Shown here piece after piece: positions 7,626-15,570 of a stretch of 18,714 bases of DNA. The notes below the pieces were generated by a model, which was given only the letters and a program-made list of their open reading frames with translations, was not told the origin of the DNA and searched no databases. This DNA comes from a bacterium (GTDB taxonomy: Bacteria > Actinomycetota > Humimicrobiia > Humimicrobiales > Humimicrobiaceae): the NCBI GenBank assembly GCA_030611285.1, contig JAUWQC010000002.1, positions 1-18,714 of the forward strand. Reading direction: 5' to 3'. Each line of letters begins with the position of its first letter. The first letter of the stretch is position 1. A program made the translations under genes and the position numbers.

Positions 7626-8561
7626 CTATTTTTGCTTAAAGGATAACTCCAGTTCTTTTATTTTATCTTTTACTTCCTGAATAGATTTCTGCCCAAAATT
7701 CCTAATATCAAGAAGCTCATCCTCACTATATTCCAGTAACTTTTCTATCGTATCAATTCCTTCTCTCTTAAGACAATTATGTGCTCTTACTGAAAGTTCC
7801 AATTCTTCTATAGAAGGATATTCTTGTTTTTTGTCTTCCTCTTCAATTTCTTCAAATATAGGTTCGTCTTTGCTTTCTTTATCAGATAAATCTATTAGAA
7901 GCGCCATATAATCATTAATAATTTTAGATGCCTGGCTTAAAGCATCTTCCGGTTTAACGCTGCCATTAGTTTTTATATTTATAGAAAGCCTGTCAAAGTT
8001 AGTCATTTGACCAACTCTTGTATTTTCAACTTTAAATTGAACCAATCTTACCGGTGAAAATATAGTATCAATAGGTATTACTCCAAGAGGTTCTCCCTCT
8101 ACCACATTTTCTTCTGCATTTTTATAACCTTTATTTTTTTCAACCCTTATTTCCGCATTTAGTTTCCCCCTTTTAGTCAGGGTGCAAATATATTCATCTG
8201 GATTTACTATCTCGACATCAGAGGATAGTTTTATATCTGAAGCCTTTACAGTTCCGGAACCTTTCTTTTCAAGTTTCAGCAATACCGGTTCATCACTTTC
8301 CATTTTAAAAACAACTCCTTTAAGATTAGTGATAAATTCTATCATATCTTCTTTCATCCCTTCTAAAGTTGAAAATTCATGCATTATATTTTCAACCCTA
8401 ACTCTTGTAATTCCCACTCCTTCTATAGACGAAAGTAGAACTCTCCTAATGGAATTACCTAAAGTGTGCCCAAAACCTCTTTCTAATGGCTCAATAATAA
8501 ACTCACCACAAAAATCATCTTTATGCTTAATGCTCACATTGGGTTTATGCATTTTTAGCAA
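7626..8561 (-). CDS. rpoA: RNA polymerase alpha subunit
   Basis: Scaffold for RNA polymerase assembly and contact for activators and UP elements. The 311-residue protein has a complete N-terminal domain (FIIEPLERGFGHTLGNSIRRVLLSSIEG and the STLEGMKED loop), an acidic linker near 228-248, and a C-terminal domain with LELSVRAHNCLKREG (R259 matching the DNA-contacting arginine of E. coli R265) and RNFGQKS near 287. The chosen start is TTG, with AGGAGG ten bases upstream; an ATG three codons later would leave a 19-nt spacing. It follows rpsD after 47 nt that contain an 18-bp palindrome. Confidence 0.98.
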   Translation of the reverse strand: MLKMHKPNVSIKHKDDFCGEFIIEPLERGFGHTLGNSIRRVLLSSIEGVGITRVRVENIMHEFSTLEGMKEDMIEFITNLKGVVFKMESDEPVLLKLEKKGSGTVKASDIKLSSDVEIVNPDEYICTLTKRGKLNAEIRVEKNKGYKNAEENVVEGEPLGVIPIDTIFSPVRLVQFKVENTRVGQMTNFDRLSINIKTNGSVKPEDALSQASKIINDYMALLIDLSDKESKDEPIFEEIEEEDKKQEYPSIEELELSVRAHNCLKREGIDTIEKLLEYSEDELLDIRNFGQKSIQEVKDKIKELELSFKQK

Positions 8562-8586
8562 TTTATATCTACCTCCTAAAGAAAAG

Positions 8587-8604
8587 AATATTCAATTGAA
8601 TATT
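8587..8604. promoter_or_regulatory. 18-bp perfect palindrome between rpsD and rpoA
   Basis: AATATTCAATTGAATATT is identical to its reverse complement. In the mRNA it can form a 7-bp stem with an AAUU loop directly after the rpsD stop and before CTTTTCTTT and the rpoA Shine-Dalgarno. It could be a DNA-binding site, an mRNA processing or attenuation element, or a chance product of AT-rich sequence. It overlaps no coding region. Confidence 0.5.
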
Positions 8605-8608
8605 TAAA

Positions 8609-9235
8609 TTACTTAGAATAAAGCTCTACTATTATTTGTTCTTTAACAGGAGCTTTTATTTCATCCCGCTCCGGATATCTTAATAGCTTCCCCCTTAGAT
8701 TATCCAGATCCACTTCCAACCACTCAGGTATGGTTAGACTTCCTCCGCTCTCTTTTGCCTCCATTATTGGAGTTATTTCCTTACTGGACTCGGCAACGCT
8801 TATTTCCTGTCCTTCTTTTAACTGATATGAAGGTTTATCAACTTTTCTGCTATTAACTTGAATATGCCCATGACTAATTAACTGCCTGGCCTGAGCTCTG
8901 GATGTAGCAAAACCCATAATATAAACAACATTGTCAAGCCTGGTCTCCAGTAACTGGAGTAATATTTCTCCGGTAACCCCTTTTCTCTTTACTGCTTTTT
9001 TGTAATAATTTCTAAATTGCCTCTCCCATACCCCGTAATATCTCTTAGCTTTTTGTTTTTCTCTTAACTGAGTATAATACTCAGTTTTCATAGGTCTTCT
9101 CTTAGCTCTCTGTCCGGGAACGTAAGGCTTTTTTTCCAATACACACTTATCAGAAAAACATCTCTGTCCTTTTAAAAATAACTTTTCTCCTTCTCTCCTG
9201 CACTGCTTGCAGACAGGCCCTTTAGCTACTGTCAT
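8609..9235 (-). CDS. rpsD: 30S ribosomal protein S4, zinc-binding (C+) form
   Basis: Primary 16S rRNA-binding protein that starts 30S body assembly; in several bacteria it also autoregulates its operon. The 208-residue protein keeps the N-terminal zinc site C9, C12, C26 and C31, so it is the C+ form. The S4 RNA-binding domain follows near 98-160 (LETRLDNVVYIMGFATSRAQARQLISHGHIQVN). The C-terminus ends PVKEQIIVELYSK, as in the family. The ATG has only AAGGGG about 11 bases upstream, so initiation may be moderate. It lies 30 nt after rpsK. Confidence 0.98.
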   Translation of the reverse strand: MTVAKGPVCKQCRREGEKLFLKGQRCFSDKCVLEKKPYVPGQRAKRRPMKTEYYTQLREKQKAKRYYGVWERQFRNYYKKAVKRKGVTGEILLQLLETRLDNVVYIMGFATSRAQARQLISHGHIQVNSRKVDKPSYQLKEGQEISVAESSKEITPIMEAKESGGSLTIPEWLEVDLDNLRGKLLRYPERDEIKAPVKEQIIVELYSK

Positions 9236-9265
9236 TTATTTTACAACCCCTTGTTTCAAACTTTT

Positions 9266-9664
9266 TTAAACTCTTCTCCTCTTACGTGGCCTGCAGCCGT
9301 TATGAGGCACTGGCGTTACATCAATTATATTACCAATTTCCAGTCCAGCTGCCTGTAGAGACCTTACAGCAGTTTCTCTGCCAGACCCCACACCCTTAAC
9401 TCTCACATCTACTCTAGTAACTCCATGCTCCTGAGCATTTCTAGCCACTGCAGTTGCAGTTATCTGAGCAGCAAACGGAGTACTTTTTCTGGAACCTTTA
9501 AAACCTTGTCCTCCGGCACTACCCCAGGCAATAGTATTACCATCCAGGTCAGTTATATTCACAATGGTATTATTAAAAGTAGACTGAATATGGGCAATCC
9601 CGTAAGGTATATTTTTTCTTTCCTTACTTTTTACTCTTCTTTTACTGGTAGTTTTTTTAGCCAA
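9266..9664 (-). CDS. rpsK: 30S ribosomal protein S11
   Basis: Platform protein of the 30S subunit, contacting 16S rRNA near the Shine-Dalgarno helix. The 132 residues include [22 protein letters not shown], the [22 protein letters not shown] segment and the C-terminal [16 protein letters not shown]. The start is TTG, with AGGAGG about five bases upstream; no ATG exists near the conserved MAKK N-terminus. It starts 18 nt after rpsM. Confidence 0.98.
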   Translation of the reverse strand: MAKKTTSKRRVKSKERKNIPYGIAHIQSTFNNTIVNITDLDGNTIAWGSAGGQGFKGSRKSTPFAAQITATAVARNAQEHGVTRVDVRVKGVGSGRETAVRSLQAAGLEIGNIIDVTPVPHNGCRPRKRRRV

Positions 9665-9682
9665 ATTTACCTCCTGAAATTT

Positions 9683-10060
9683 TTATTGTGACTGACTTTT
9701 CTTTATACCAACACTTCTTCTCTTACCTTTTCTGGTCCTGGCATTTGTGTGAGTCCTCTGACCTCTAACCGGCAATCCTCTTTTATGCCTGATGCCCCTG
9801 TAAGAGTTTATTTCGATTAATCTTTTTACATTCTGGCTTATTTCTCTTCTAAGATCTCCTTCAATAGTGTAGTTATTTTCTATATATTCTCTTATCTTAA
9901 CTAGTTCATCTTCACTGAGATCTTTAGTTTTTATACTCTTACCAATATTTAGTTTGCCCAGCATTGTTTCTGCCGCTGACCTGCCAATGCCAAAAATGTA
10001 AGTCAGAGCTATGCAAATGTGCTTATCATTTGGTATATCAACACCTGAAATCCTTACCAA
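9683..10060 (-). CDS. rpsM: 30S ribosomal protein S13
   Basis: Head protein of the small subunit that contacts the P-site tRNA and the B1 intersubunit bridges. The 125 residues show [24 protein letters not shown], the helix-two-turn-helix region, [27 protein letters not shown] and a basic tail. The start is TTG with AAGGAGG seven bases upstream. The alignment to the canonical MARIAGVDIP start supports this choice. It follows rpmJ by 12 nt. Confidence 0.98.
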   Translation of the reverse strand: MVRISGVDIPNDKHICIALTYIFGIGRSAAETMLGKLNIGKSIKTKDLSEDELVKIREYIENNYTIEGDLRREISQNVKRLIEINSYRGIRHKRGLPVRGQRTHTNARTRKGKRRSVGIKKSQSQ

Positions 10061-10072
10061 CTGGAAACCTCC

Positions 10073-10186
10073 TTAACCCTGCCTCTGCTTATGACGGGGA
10101 TTTTTACAAATAACAATAACTTTCCCTTCTCTTTTTATAATCTTACAGCTTTTACATATTTTTTTAACTGATGGTTTAACTTTCAT
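10073..10186 (-). CDS. rpmJ: 50S ribosomal protein L36, zinc-binding form
   Basis: A 37-residue large-subunit protein found by translating the gap between infA and rpsM. It reads [20 protein letters not shown] and continues to NPRHKQRQG. The zinc ribbon ligands C11, C14, C27 and H32 are all present, so it is the C+ paralogue. The ATG has AAGG four to five bases upstream. The order infA-rpmJ-rpsM is standard. Confidence 0.97.
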   Translation of the reverse strand: MKVKPSVKKICKSCKIIKREGKVIVICKNPRHKQRQG

Positions 10187-10216
10187 TTAACCTTAAAATA
10201 TAAATTTTAAATATAA

Positions 10217-10438
10217 TTACTTTTTTCTAAAAGTAATTCTTCCTCTATTTAAATCATAAGGTGATATTTCTAATTTAACTCTATCTCCAGGTAAAATCTT
10301 TATATAATGCATTCTCATTTTACCTGAAATATGCGCCAATACCTTATGACCATTATCAAGCTCTACCTTGAACATAGCGTTAGGAAGTGCTTCTAAAATG
10401 GTCCCCTCAGCTTCTATTATGCCTTCTTTTTTAGAAAT
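10217..10438 (-). CDS. infA: Translation initiation factor IF-1 with an apparent ATT start
   Basis: Single OB-fold factor that binds the 30S A site during initiation. The 73 residues after initiation include [40 protein letters not shown] and [18 protein letters not shown], ending RITFRKK, so the whole family length is intact. The reading frame upstream runs TAG, CAA, GGA, GGT, TTA, AAG, ATT, TCT, AAA: no ATG, GTG or TTG lies between the in-frame stop and the conserved N-terminus. The ATT sits seven bases after a perfect AGGAGG and aligns with the usual start (next residues SKKEG). The first ATG is residue 22 and would delete a beta strand. A single-base sequence error (ATG read as ATT) is the main alternative. 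Confidence 0.93.
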   Translation of the reverse strand: MSKKEGIIEAEGTILEALPNAMFKVELDNGHKVLAHISGKMRMHYIKILPGDRVKLEISPYDLNRGRITFRKK

Positions 10439-10445
10439 CTTTAAA

Positions 10446-10451
10446 CCTCCT
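10446..10451 (-). promoter_or_regulatory. Shine-Dalgarno fixing the infA ATT start
   Basis: AGGAGG on the minus strand, followed by the 7-nt spacer TTTAAAG and then ATT. Its spacing is ideal and no conventional start codon is within range. The 98-nt region between map and infA also offers weak promoter-like elements (for example TTGTGG, 18 bp, GATAAT), too poor to call. Confidence 0.8.
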
Positions 10452-10536
10452 TGCTAATATTTTCAATGTAAAAATAGCGCAAGTACGTAGATTATCAAAA
10501 AACTTTTAGTATGTCCACAATATTTTACTATCACTA

Positions 10537-11301
10537 TTAAATTCTGGTTAATATTAAAGGACCATTTTCCAATACCGCTACCGTATCCTCAAAGTGGCAG
10601 GAAAGCTTCCTGTCACTTGTCACAACAGTCCACAGATCAGCCAGTATTTCAACATCACTGCTGCCCTGATTAAACATAGGCTCTATGGCTAAAACCATAC
10701 CCTGTTTTAGAACCGGTCCCTGTCCAGGAGGCCCGTAGTTTAATATCTGGGGGTCCTCATGCATCTCTCTACCAATTCCATGACCTACAAAATCTTTAAC
10801 CACTGAAAAACCATCAACCTTAGCTCTAGTTTCAATCCTATTGGAGATATCTGACAGTCTGTTTCCAACCACGCACAGCTTTATACTTTCATCAAGTGCC
10901 TCTCTGGTAGCATTCCACAGCCTTTCCGCAATCTTACTTACATTTCCAACTTTATAAGTTCGGGTAGCATCTCCATAAAAACCATTTATTTTAGCTCCAA
11001 TATCTATAGAAACCAGTTCTCCATTCTTTATAACTCTCTTGCCTGGAATACCATGAACCACTTGTTCATCAATTGATATACAGACACTGTTGGGATAAGG
11101 CTTTTTACCAACCTTCCCTACATAACCCTTAAAAGCAGGAACAGCCTTTTCACCGGTTATAATCTCTTCGGCAATCTTATCTATATAATCAGTGGTAATA
11201 CCAGGCTTTATAATTTCTTCTATTTTCGAAAAAACTTTAGCTACAATCCTGCCAGCCTCTTGCATTAATCTGATTTCATATGCCGATTTGCATATTATCA
11301 T
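10537..11301 (-). CDS. map: Methionine aminopeptidase, type I
   Basis: Removes the initiator methionine from nascent proteins. The 254-residue protein has all dinuclear metal ligands of the pita-bread fold: D100 (VSIDIGA), D111 (GDATRT), H174 (VGHGIGREMHE), E207 (AIEPMF) and E238 (CHFEDTVAV), plus the substrate-site H82 in VVHGIPG. It has no N-terminal zinc-finger extension, as usual in bacteria. Its ATG overlaps the adk stop by four bases (ATGA), implying coupled translation. The order secY-adk-map-infA is typical of Gram-positive bacteria. Confidence 0.98.
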   Translation of the reverse strand: MIICKSAYEIRLMQEAGRIVAKVFSKIEEIIKPGITTDYIDKIAEEIITGEKAVPAFKGYVGKVGKKPYPNSVCISIDEQVVHGIPGKRVIKNGELVSIDIGAKINGFYGDATRTYKVGNVSKIAERLWNATREALDESIKLCVVGNRLSDISNRIETRAKVDGFSVVKDFVGHGIGREMHEDPQILNYGPPGQGPVLKQGMVLAIEPMFNQGSSDVEILADLWTVVTSDRKLSCHFEDTVAVLENGPLILTRI

Positions 11302-11933
11302 AGAAATTTTAATATCCTTTCAGTTATTTTTTTCTCTTCTCCGGAACCATCGATATTTACCAACAGCCCTTTATCAGCATAAAAATTAATAAGCGGTCTG
11401 GTTTCAGATTCGTACACTTCCATCCTGTGCTTAATAACCTCCACATCATCATCTTTTCTTTTTATTAAATCTCCTCCACATTCTGGACACTTTATATAGT
11501 TTTCACTGTTATTATTAATACCGAATACACTTTTACACACTTTACAGGTCGCTCTCTTGCTGAGTCTGCCAATAATCTCATCTTTGCCAACAACTATATT
11601 TATTACTTTATCCAACTTTATCCCCAGATGATCCAGCATACTTGAAAACATTTTTGCCTGCTTTAAATTTCGCGGAAAACCATCTATCAAAAATCCATTT
11701 TCTGACCTACTGTTTCTTATCATATCCTTTATTATTTCAATTATTATTTCGTCTGAAACTAATTTTCCGCTCTCAACAAATTTAACTATCTTTTTTCCTA
11801 ACTCAGACCCTTTATTTATTTCATTTCTTAAAATATCTCCCATCGAAATACAGGGTATATTAAATTTATTAGAAATTACTTTCGCCTGGGTACCTTTTCC
11901 CGCACCCGGAGCTCCAATTAAAACTATCCTCAT
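11298..11933 (-). CDS. adk: Adenylate kinase, zinc-lid type
   Basis: Catalyses ATP + AMP = 2 ADP. The 211-residue protein has the P-loop GAPGAGKGT at 7-15, the AMP-binding DGFPRNLKQA at 84-93, and a long lid with four cysteines C130, C133, C149 and C152 that should bind zinc, as in many Gram-positive enzymes. RKDDD and RMEVYESETRPLI follow the lid. It overlaps secY by four bases (ATGA) and map by four, so the three genes are probably translationally coupled. Confidence 0.98.
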   Translation of the reverse strand: MRIVLIGAPGAGKGTQAKVISNKFNIPCISMGDILRNEINKGSELGKKIVKFVESGKLVSDEIIIEIIKDMIRNSRSENGFLIDGFPRNLKQAKMFSSMLDHLGIKLDKVINIVVGKDEIIGRLSKRATCKVCKSVFGINNNSENYIKCPECGGDLIKRKDDDVEVIKHRMEVYESETRPLINFYADKGLLVNIDGSGEEKKITERILKFL

Positions 11934-13192
11934 TTTAGAAACCCCTCATAATCCCTCATAGTAAGCTGAGACTCAAGTTGCCTCATAGTATCTAAAGCAA
12001 CACCTACAGCAATAAGTATGGATGTCCCGCCAAATCTAAAGGGTATTTCCATATAGTTAATCAATATCTCAGGAAGAAGAGCAATTATTGCTAAAAATAT
12101 AGCGCCTGGTAATGTTATCCTGTTTAAAATATTTGTCAAGTAATCTGCTGTATTTTTTCCAGGTCGTAGTCCTGGTATAAATCCCCCGTACCTTCTCAGA
12201 TTATCTGCGGTGTCCAGTGGATTAAAAGTAATAGCGGTATAAAAGTAAGCAAATATAATAATAAGTACGCTGTAAGTAATAGCATAAATTGGATTTATTC
12301 TTCCCTGTATAGTTGGGCTTAACGCATTAGCAAAGGATTGTACCCACCTGTTCGGAATAAATTGCGCAATTGTTGCCGGAAAAAGCATTACTGATATAGC
12401 CAGAATTAAGGGCATTACTCCAGATTGATTAACTTTGAGTGGTATGTAAGTACTTTGTCCGCCAAAAACTTTTCTTCCTACAATCCGTTTTGCGTACTGA
12501 ACAGGTATTTTCCTCTCGCCTTGCTGGATAAGTATTACAGCTATAACTATACCAATAGATATAATTGCAAAAAGGGCTAAAAAGAAGTAATTCGTACCCC
12601 GCAGTCTGAATAGACTTATAAACTGCCCTGGTATTCTGGAAATAATACTGGCAAATATTAAAAGTGAAATTCCATTTCCTATTCCATGAATATTTATCAA
12701 TTCACCTAACCACATTATTAAAATAGTTCCGGCAGTCAATGTAACAATGATTAAGGTAACATGCATAAAGTCAAAATTAGGTATGGCGCCAAAATTTCTA
12801 AAGAAAAAAACCATTGCAGTAGATTGTGTTAAAGCCAGCCCTAAAGTCATATATCTTGCCATTTGATTTATTTTCCTCCTGCCGAACTCTCCTTCCTTTG
12901 CCAGCTGCTCCAACCTGGGAATTACAACTTGAAGAAGCTGCAATATAATAGAGGCAGTTATGTAAGGCATAATACCCAGAGAGAATACTGCAAATTTTCC
13001 CAGCGCTCCTCCTGAAAACAAATCCATCAAACCCATTACCCCGGTTTCAACCTGTTCCAGGATTTTGGTCGCATCTACTCCCGGTATAGTAATATTAGCC
13101 CCAAATCTATAAATAGCTAAAATACCAATAGTGAATAATATTCTGTTTCTGACTTCTTTAATTCTAAAGGCATTTACAACAGCCCTGAACAT
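11930..13192 (-). CDS. secY: Preprotein translocase subunit SecY
   Basis: Channel-forming membrane protein of the Sec translocon. The 420-residue sequence has about ten hydrophobic segments and the family motifs: GIMPYITASIILQLL near 73-87, FGRRKINQMARYMTL, the GNGISLLIFASI segment, QQGERKIPVQYAKR in the cytosolic loop contacted by ribosome and SecA, TADNLRRYGGFIPGLRPG near 330, and GGTSILIAVGVALDTMRQLESQL near the C-terminus. The ATG shares one base with the rplO stop (TAATG), and its TGA overlaps the adk start. Confidence 0.98.
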   Translation of the reverse strand: MFRAVVNAFRIKEVRNRILFTIGILAIYRFGANITIPGVDATKILEQVETGVMGLMDLFSGGALGKFAVFSLGIMPYITASIILQLLQVVIPRLEQLAKEGEFGRRKINQMARYMTLGLALTQSTAMVFFFRNFGAIPNFDFMHVTLIIVTLTAGTILIMWLGELINIHGIGNGISLLIFASIISRIPGQFISLFRLRGTNYFFLALFAIISIGIVIAVILIQQGERKIPVQYAKRIVGRKVFGGQSTYIPLKVNQSGVMPLILAISVMLFPATIAQFIPNRWVQSFANALSPTIQGRINPIYAITYSVLIIIFAYFYTAITFNPLDTADNLRRYGGFIPGLRPGKNTADYLTNILNRITLPGAIFLAIIALLPEILINYMEIPFRFGGTSILIAVGVALDTMRQLESQLTMRDYEGFLK

Positions 13193-13632
13193 TAAATCAC
13201 CTCTACTTTTCCACCCACTTTTTCAATTTTAGCTGCAGCGCTCCGGCTGAAATAATTGGCTTTGACAGTTATTTTTTTGGTAAGCTTGCCATTCCCCAAT
13301 ATTTTTACAGGATTTGGCTTTTTCATAATCAAACCATTCTTTTTTAAAAAATCATAGTCGACAACACTACCATCTTTGAAATTTTCTAACTGCCACACAT
13401 TAATTACATTATTTATTTTCTTCCTGGTGTTTTTAAAACCTTTGAGATGCGGTAATCTCCTTTGTAGAGGCATCTGTCCGCCTTCAAAACCTATTCTGGT
13501 TTTACCACCTGATCGGGACAACTGTCCTTTGGTGCCCCTTCCGCTGGTAGTTCCATGTCCGGAACCGTTCCCTCTACCTACTCTTTTCCTTTTCTTTATA
13601 GACTCAGGAGATCTTAAATCACAAAGCTTCAC
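13192..13632 (-). CDS. rplO: 50S ribosomal protein L15
   Basis: Late-assembly large-subunit protein. The 146 residues show the glycine- and arginine-rich N-terminal extension (VGRGNGSGHGTTSGRGTKGQ), GFEGGQMPLQRRLPHLKGF, and a globular C-terminal part ending KIEKVGGKVEVI. The start is GTG with GGAAGGAG six bases upstream. It follows rpsE directly; the usual rpmD (L30) gene is absent between them. It is coupled to secY by a one-base overlap. Confidence 0.98.
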   Translation of the reverse strand: MKLCDLRSPESIKKRKRVGRGNGSGHGTTSGRGTKGQLSRSGGKTRIGFEGGQMPLQRRLPHLKGFKNTRKKINNVINVWQLENFKDGSVVDYDFLKKNGLIMKKPNPVKILGNGKLTKKITVKANYFSRSAAAKIEKVGGKVEVI

Positions 13633-13668
13633 TATTTTCTCCTTCCAATATTATCCAAACCCATAATA

Positions 13669-13705
13669 TTAATTAACTTCCGGTTCTTCTATCTTCCGCA
13701 TACTC
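13669..13705 (-). other. +1-frame continuation encoding the likely S5 C-terminus
   Basis: Immediately past the zero-frame rpsE stop, the +1 frame reads [13 protein letters not shown] and ends at TAA (13669). Joined after TPEQ it gives [13 protein letters not shown], which fits the usual S5 ending of the form PEEVAKLRGKTVEE. The shifted product would be 164 residues, a normal S5 length, and would leave 36 nt before rplO. The join needs one base (the A of the final ACT) to be skipped, or to be a sequence error. Confidence 0.6.
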
Positions 13706-14164
13706 TCAAGTCTGCTCCGGTGTTTTAAGCATCTTTAGACCCCTAATAGTTGCATTAGCTATATTTAAAGCATTGGCACTTCCTAATGATTTTGTAAGAA
13801 TATCCTTTACACCAGCCAATTCCATTATTATTCTCACCGGTCCACCGGCAATTACTCCTTTACCGTGAGAAGCCGGCTTCATAAGGACATGACCTGCGCC
13901 AAACCACCCATCAATTGGATGGGGTATAGTCCCATCAGTCAAAGGCACTTTAAACATATTTTTCTTTGCATTATTAATGCCTTTTTGGATTGCGGTTGAA
14001 ACCTCTTTGGCTTTACCAAAACCAACACCAACCATACCATTCATATTGCCAACTGCAACAAGAGCGCTGAAGCTAAATCTTCTACCACCCTTAACCACTT
14101 TCGCTACTCTATTTATTTTTATAACCTTTTCACTTAACTCCGTATCTTTAGAAAAATCAGCCAC
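13706..14164 (-). CDS. rpsE: 30S ribosomal protein S5 (zero frame ends early)
   Basis: Small-subunit protein at the mRNA entry site, involved in decoding accuracy. The zero frame encodes 152 residues with the N-terminal double-stranded-RNA-binding-like domain ([39 protein letters not shown]) and the C-terminal domain ([30 protein letters not shown], then [19 protein letters not shown]). The start is GTG with AAGGAG eight bases upstream. The protein stops about 12 residues short of the usual end, at CAG ACT TGA, where the +1 frame supplies a good match to the missing tail. It starts 24 nt after rplR. Confidence 0.96.
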   Translation of the reverse strand: MADFSKDTELSEKVIKINRVAKVVKGGRRFSFSALVAVGNMNGMVGVGFGKAKEVSTAIQKGINNAKKNMFKVPLTDGTIPHPIDGWFGAGHVLMKPASHGKGVIAGGPVRIIMELAGVKDILTKSLGSANALNIANATIRGLKMLKTPEQT

Positions 14165-14188
14165 TAAATATACTCCTTAAAAATATAG

Positions 14189-14551
14189 TTAAAATTTCAA
14201 TCCGCCTTTTCTCGCACCTTCAGCCAGGGCTTTTACTCTGCCATGATACCTGTAGCCACTTCTATCAAAAACTATTTCATTTATACTTTTCTTCTTTGCC
14301 ATTTTAGCCAGGGCTTCTCCAGTCCTGAAGCTTATATCTATTTTTCCTTTATCTCCATCTTTGCTTTCAATTTTCTTGCTTGATATAGCAACCAGCGCAG
14401 CGCCGGTGTTATCATCTATTATCTGACCGTAAATATACTTATTGCTCCGGTAAACAGAGAGTCTCATACGATTGCTGCTTCTTTTAACTTTAAACCTGCT
14501 TCTTATTTTTCTTCTTAAACTTTTATCCCTTTTTTCAATTTTACTCTTCAT
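14189..14551 (-). CDS. rplR: 50S ribosomal protein L18
   Basis: 5S rRNA-binding protein of the central protuberance. The ATG at 14551 is chosen because AGGAG lies five bases upstream and MKSKIEKRDKSLRRKIRSR aligns with the family start. An open frame extends 17 codons further upstream into rplF but has no support. The product has 120 residues, the canonical length, with RLSVYRSNKYIYGQIIDDN, the glycine-containing middle and the C-terminal FDRSGYRYHGRVKALAEGAR ending GGLKF. It starts 19 nt after rplF. Confidence 0.98.
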   Translation of the reverse strand: MKSKIEKRDKSLRRKIRSRFKVKRSSNRMRLSVYRSNKYIYGQIIDDNTGAALVAISSKKIESKDGDKGKIDISFRTGEALAKMAKKKSINEIVFDRSGYRYHGRVKALAEGARKGGLKF

Positions 14552-14570
14552 AAAATCTCCTATAAGAAAT

Positions 14571-15122
14571 TTAAATACCAGTAGTAATAGCTGCTTTACC
14601 AACTTTTCTTCTTATAACTTCATCGCTATATTTTATGCCTTTACCCTTATACGGTTCTGGTTCCCTTATGCTCCTGATCTTAGCAGCCATTTCTCCAACC
14701 ACCTGTTTATCTATTCCCCTGACCACAATTGTAGTATTATCCGGGACATCAAATGTTATCCCTTGAAGAGGATTGACTATTACCGGATTTGAATATCCTG
14801 CCAATATTTCCAGACTATTTCCTTTCTTACTGACTCTAAAACCCACACCGACTATTTTTAAGGTTTTGCTAAAACCACAGCTTACACCTATAACCATATT
14901 ATTTATAAGGCTTCTATAAAGACCATATTTAGCTCTATTCTCATTACTATTCGAAACTGGAATAACAGTTAACCTATTGTCTTCCATACTTAATTTAACA
15001 GAAGTGTTGTCAAACTTTTGAGAAAGCTCTCCTAATTTTCCCTTTACAATAATATTGTCCTTATCTATTTTTATCTCTACATCTTCCGGTACATTAATGG
15101 GTTTCTTTCCTATTCTGGACAT
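14571..15122 (-). CDS. rplF: 50S ribosomal protein L6
   Basis: Large-subunit protein near the GTPase-associated region. The 183 residues form the two repeated L6 domains: MSRIGKKPINVPEDVEIKI at the N-terminus and, in the second half, EILAGYSNPVIVNPLQGITFDVP, VRGIDKQVVGEMAAKIRSIREPEPYKGKGI and SDEVIRRKVGK. The C-terminus AAITTGI is a few residues longer than the common RRKEGKTGK ending. The ATG is preceded by AAAGGTGAG. It lies 32 nt after rpsH. Confidence 0.98.
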   Translation of the reverse strand: MSRIGKKPINVPEDVEIKIDKDNIIVKGKLGELSQKFDNTSVKLSMEDNRLTVIPVSNSNENRAKYGLYRSLINNMVIGVSCGFSKTLKIVGVGFRVSKKGNSLEILAGYSNPVIVNPLQGITFDVPDNTTIVVRGIDKQVVGEMAAKIRSIREPEPYKGKGIKYSDEVIRRKVGKAAITTGI

Positions 15123-15154
15123 TTTAAACTCACCTTTCTAACCATTTCCCCTTT

Positions 15155-15559
15155 CTACCATACAGAACATATTACTTCCCCGCCAACTCCTAGTTTCTTA
15201 GCACCTGCACCTGTAAGTACACCTTTTGACGTGGACAATATAACTGTTCCCAAACCACCAAGAACCTTAGGAATTTCATCCTTTTGTGCATAAACTCTGA
15301 GTCCTGGTTTGCTTATTCTTTTAAGCCTGGTTATTACGCTCTTTTTGTCTTTATTATATTTTAAGTATATTTTAATTGAGCCACCAGCATTTTCATCTTT
15401 ACGGATTTCATAACTTCTTATATAACCTTCTTCACCCAATATCCTGGCTATTTCTGTTTTAAGTTTTGAATAAGGTATACTGACGCTATCCATCTTAGCA
15501 ATATAACCATTCCTTATTCTTGTTAACATATCTGAAACAGGATCTGTAACTGCCGACAT
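15155..15559 (-). CDS. rpsH: 30S ribosomal protein S8
   Basis: Binds the central domain of 16S rRNA; in E. coli it also represses spc-operon translation. The ATG at 15559 follows AAGGAGG closely and gives the canonical start [23 protein letters not shown] six codons earlier would overlap rpsN. The 134-residue product has [19 protein letters not shown], an extended middle strand region, and the diagnostic C-terminus [20 protein letters not shown] followed by EVICSVW. The gap to rpsN is 11 nt. Confidence 0.98.
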   Translation of the reverse strand: MSAVTDPVSDMLTRIRNGYIAKMDSVSIPYSKLKTEIARILGEEGYIRSYEIRKDENAGGSIKIYLKYNKDKKSVITRLKRISKPGLRVYAQKDEIPKVLGGLGTVILSTSKGVLTGAGAKKLGVGGEVICSVW

Positions 15560-15570
15560 AAACCCTCCTT

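Noticed and set aside
10217..10375. infA starting at the first internal ATG (residue 22)
   Set aside because: It would remove the first strand of the OB fold and has no Shine-Dalgarno, while a perfect one lies upstream at ATT.
13633..13705. A remnant L30 gene in the rpsE-rplO gap
   Set aside because: The short readable peptide fits the S5 tail better than L30, and the space is too small for an L30 gene.
13675..13708. TGA read-through of rpsE in the zero frame, or a TGA-reassigned code
   Set aside because: The zero-frame continuation (EYAEDRRTGS) does not resemble S5, while the +1 frame does. secY, adk and the CBS gene also end in TGA at sensible positions, so TGA is a normal stop here.
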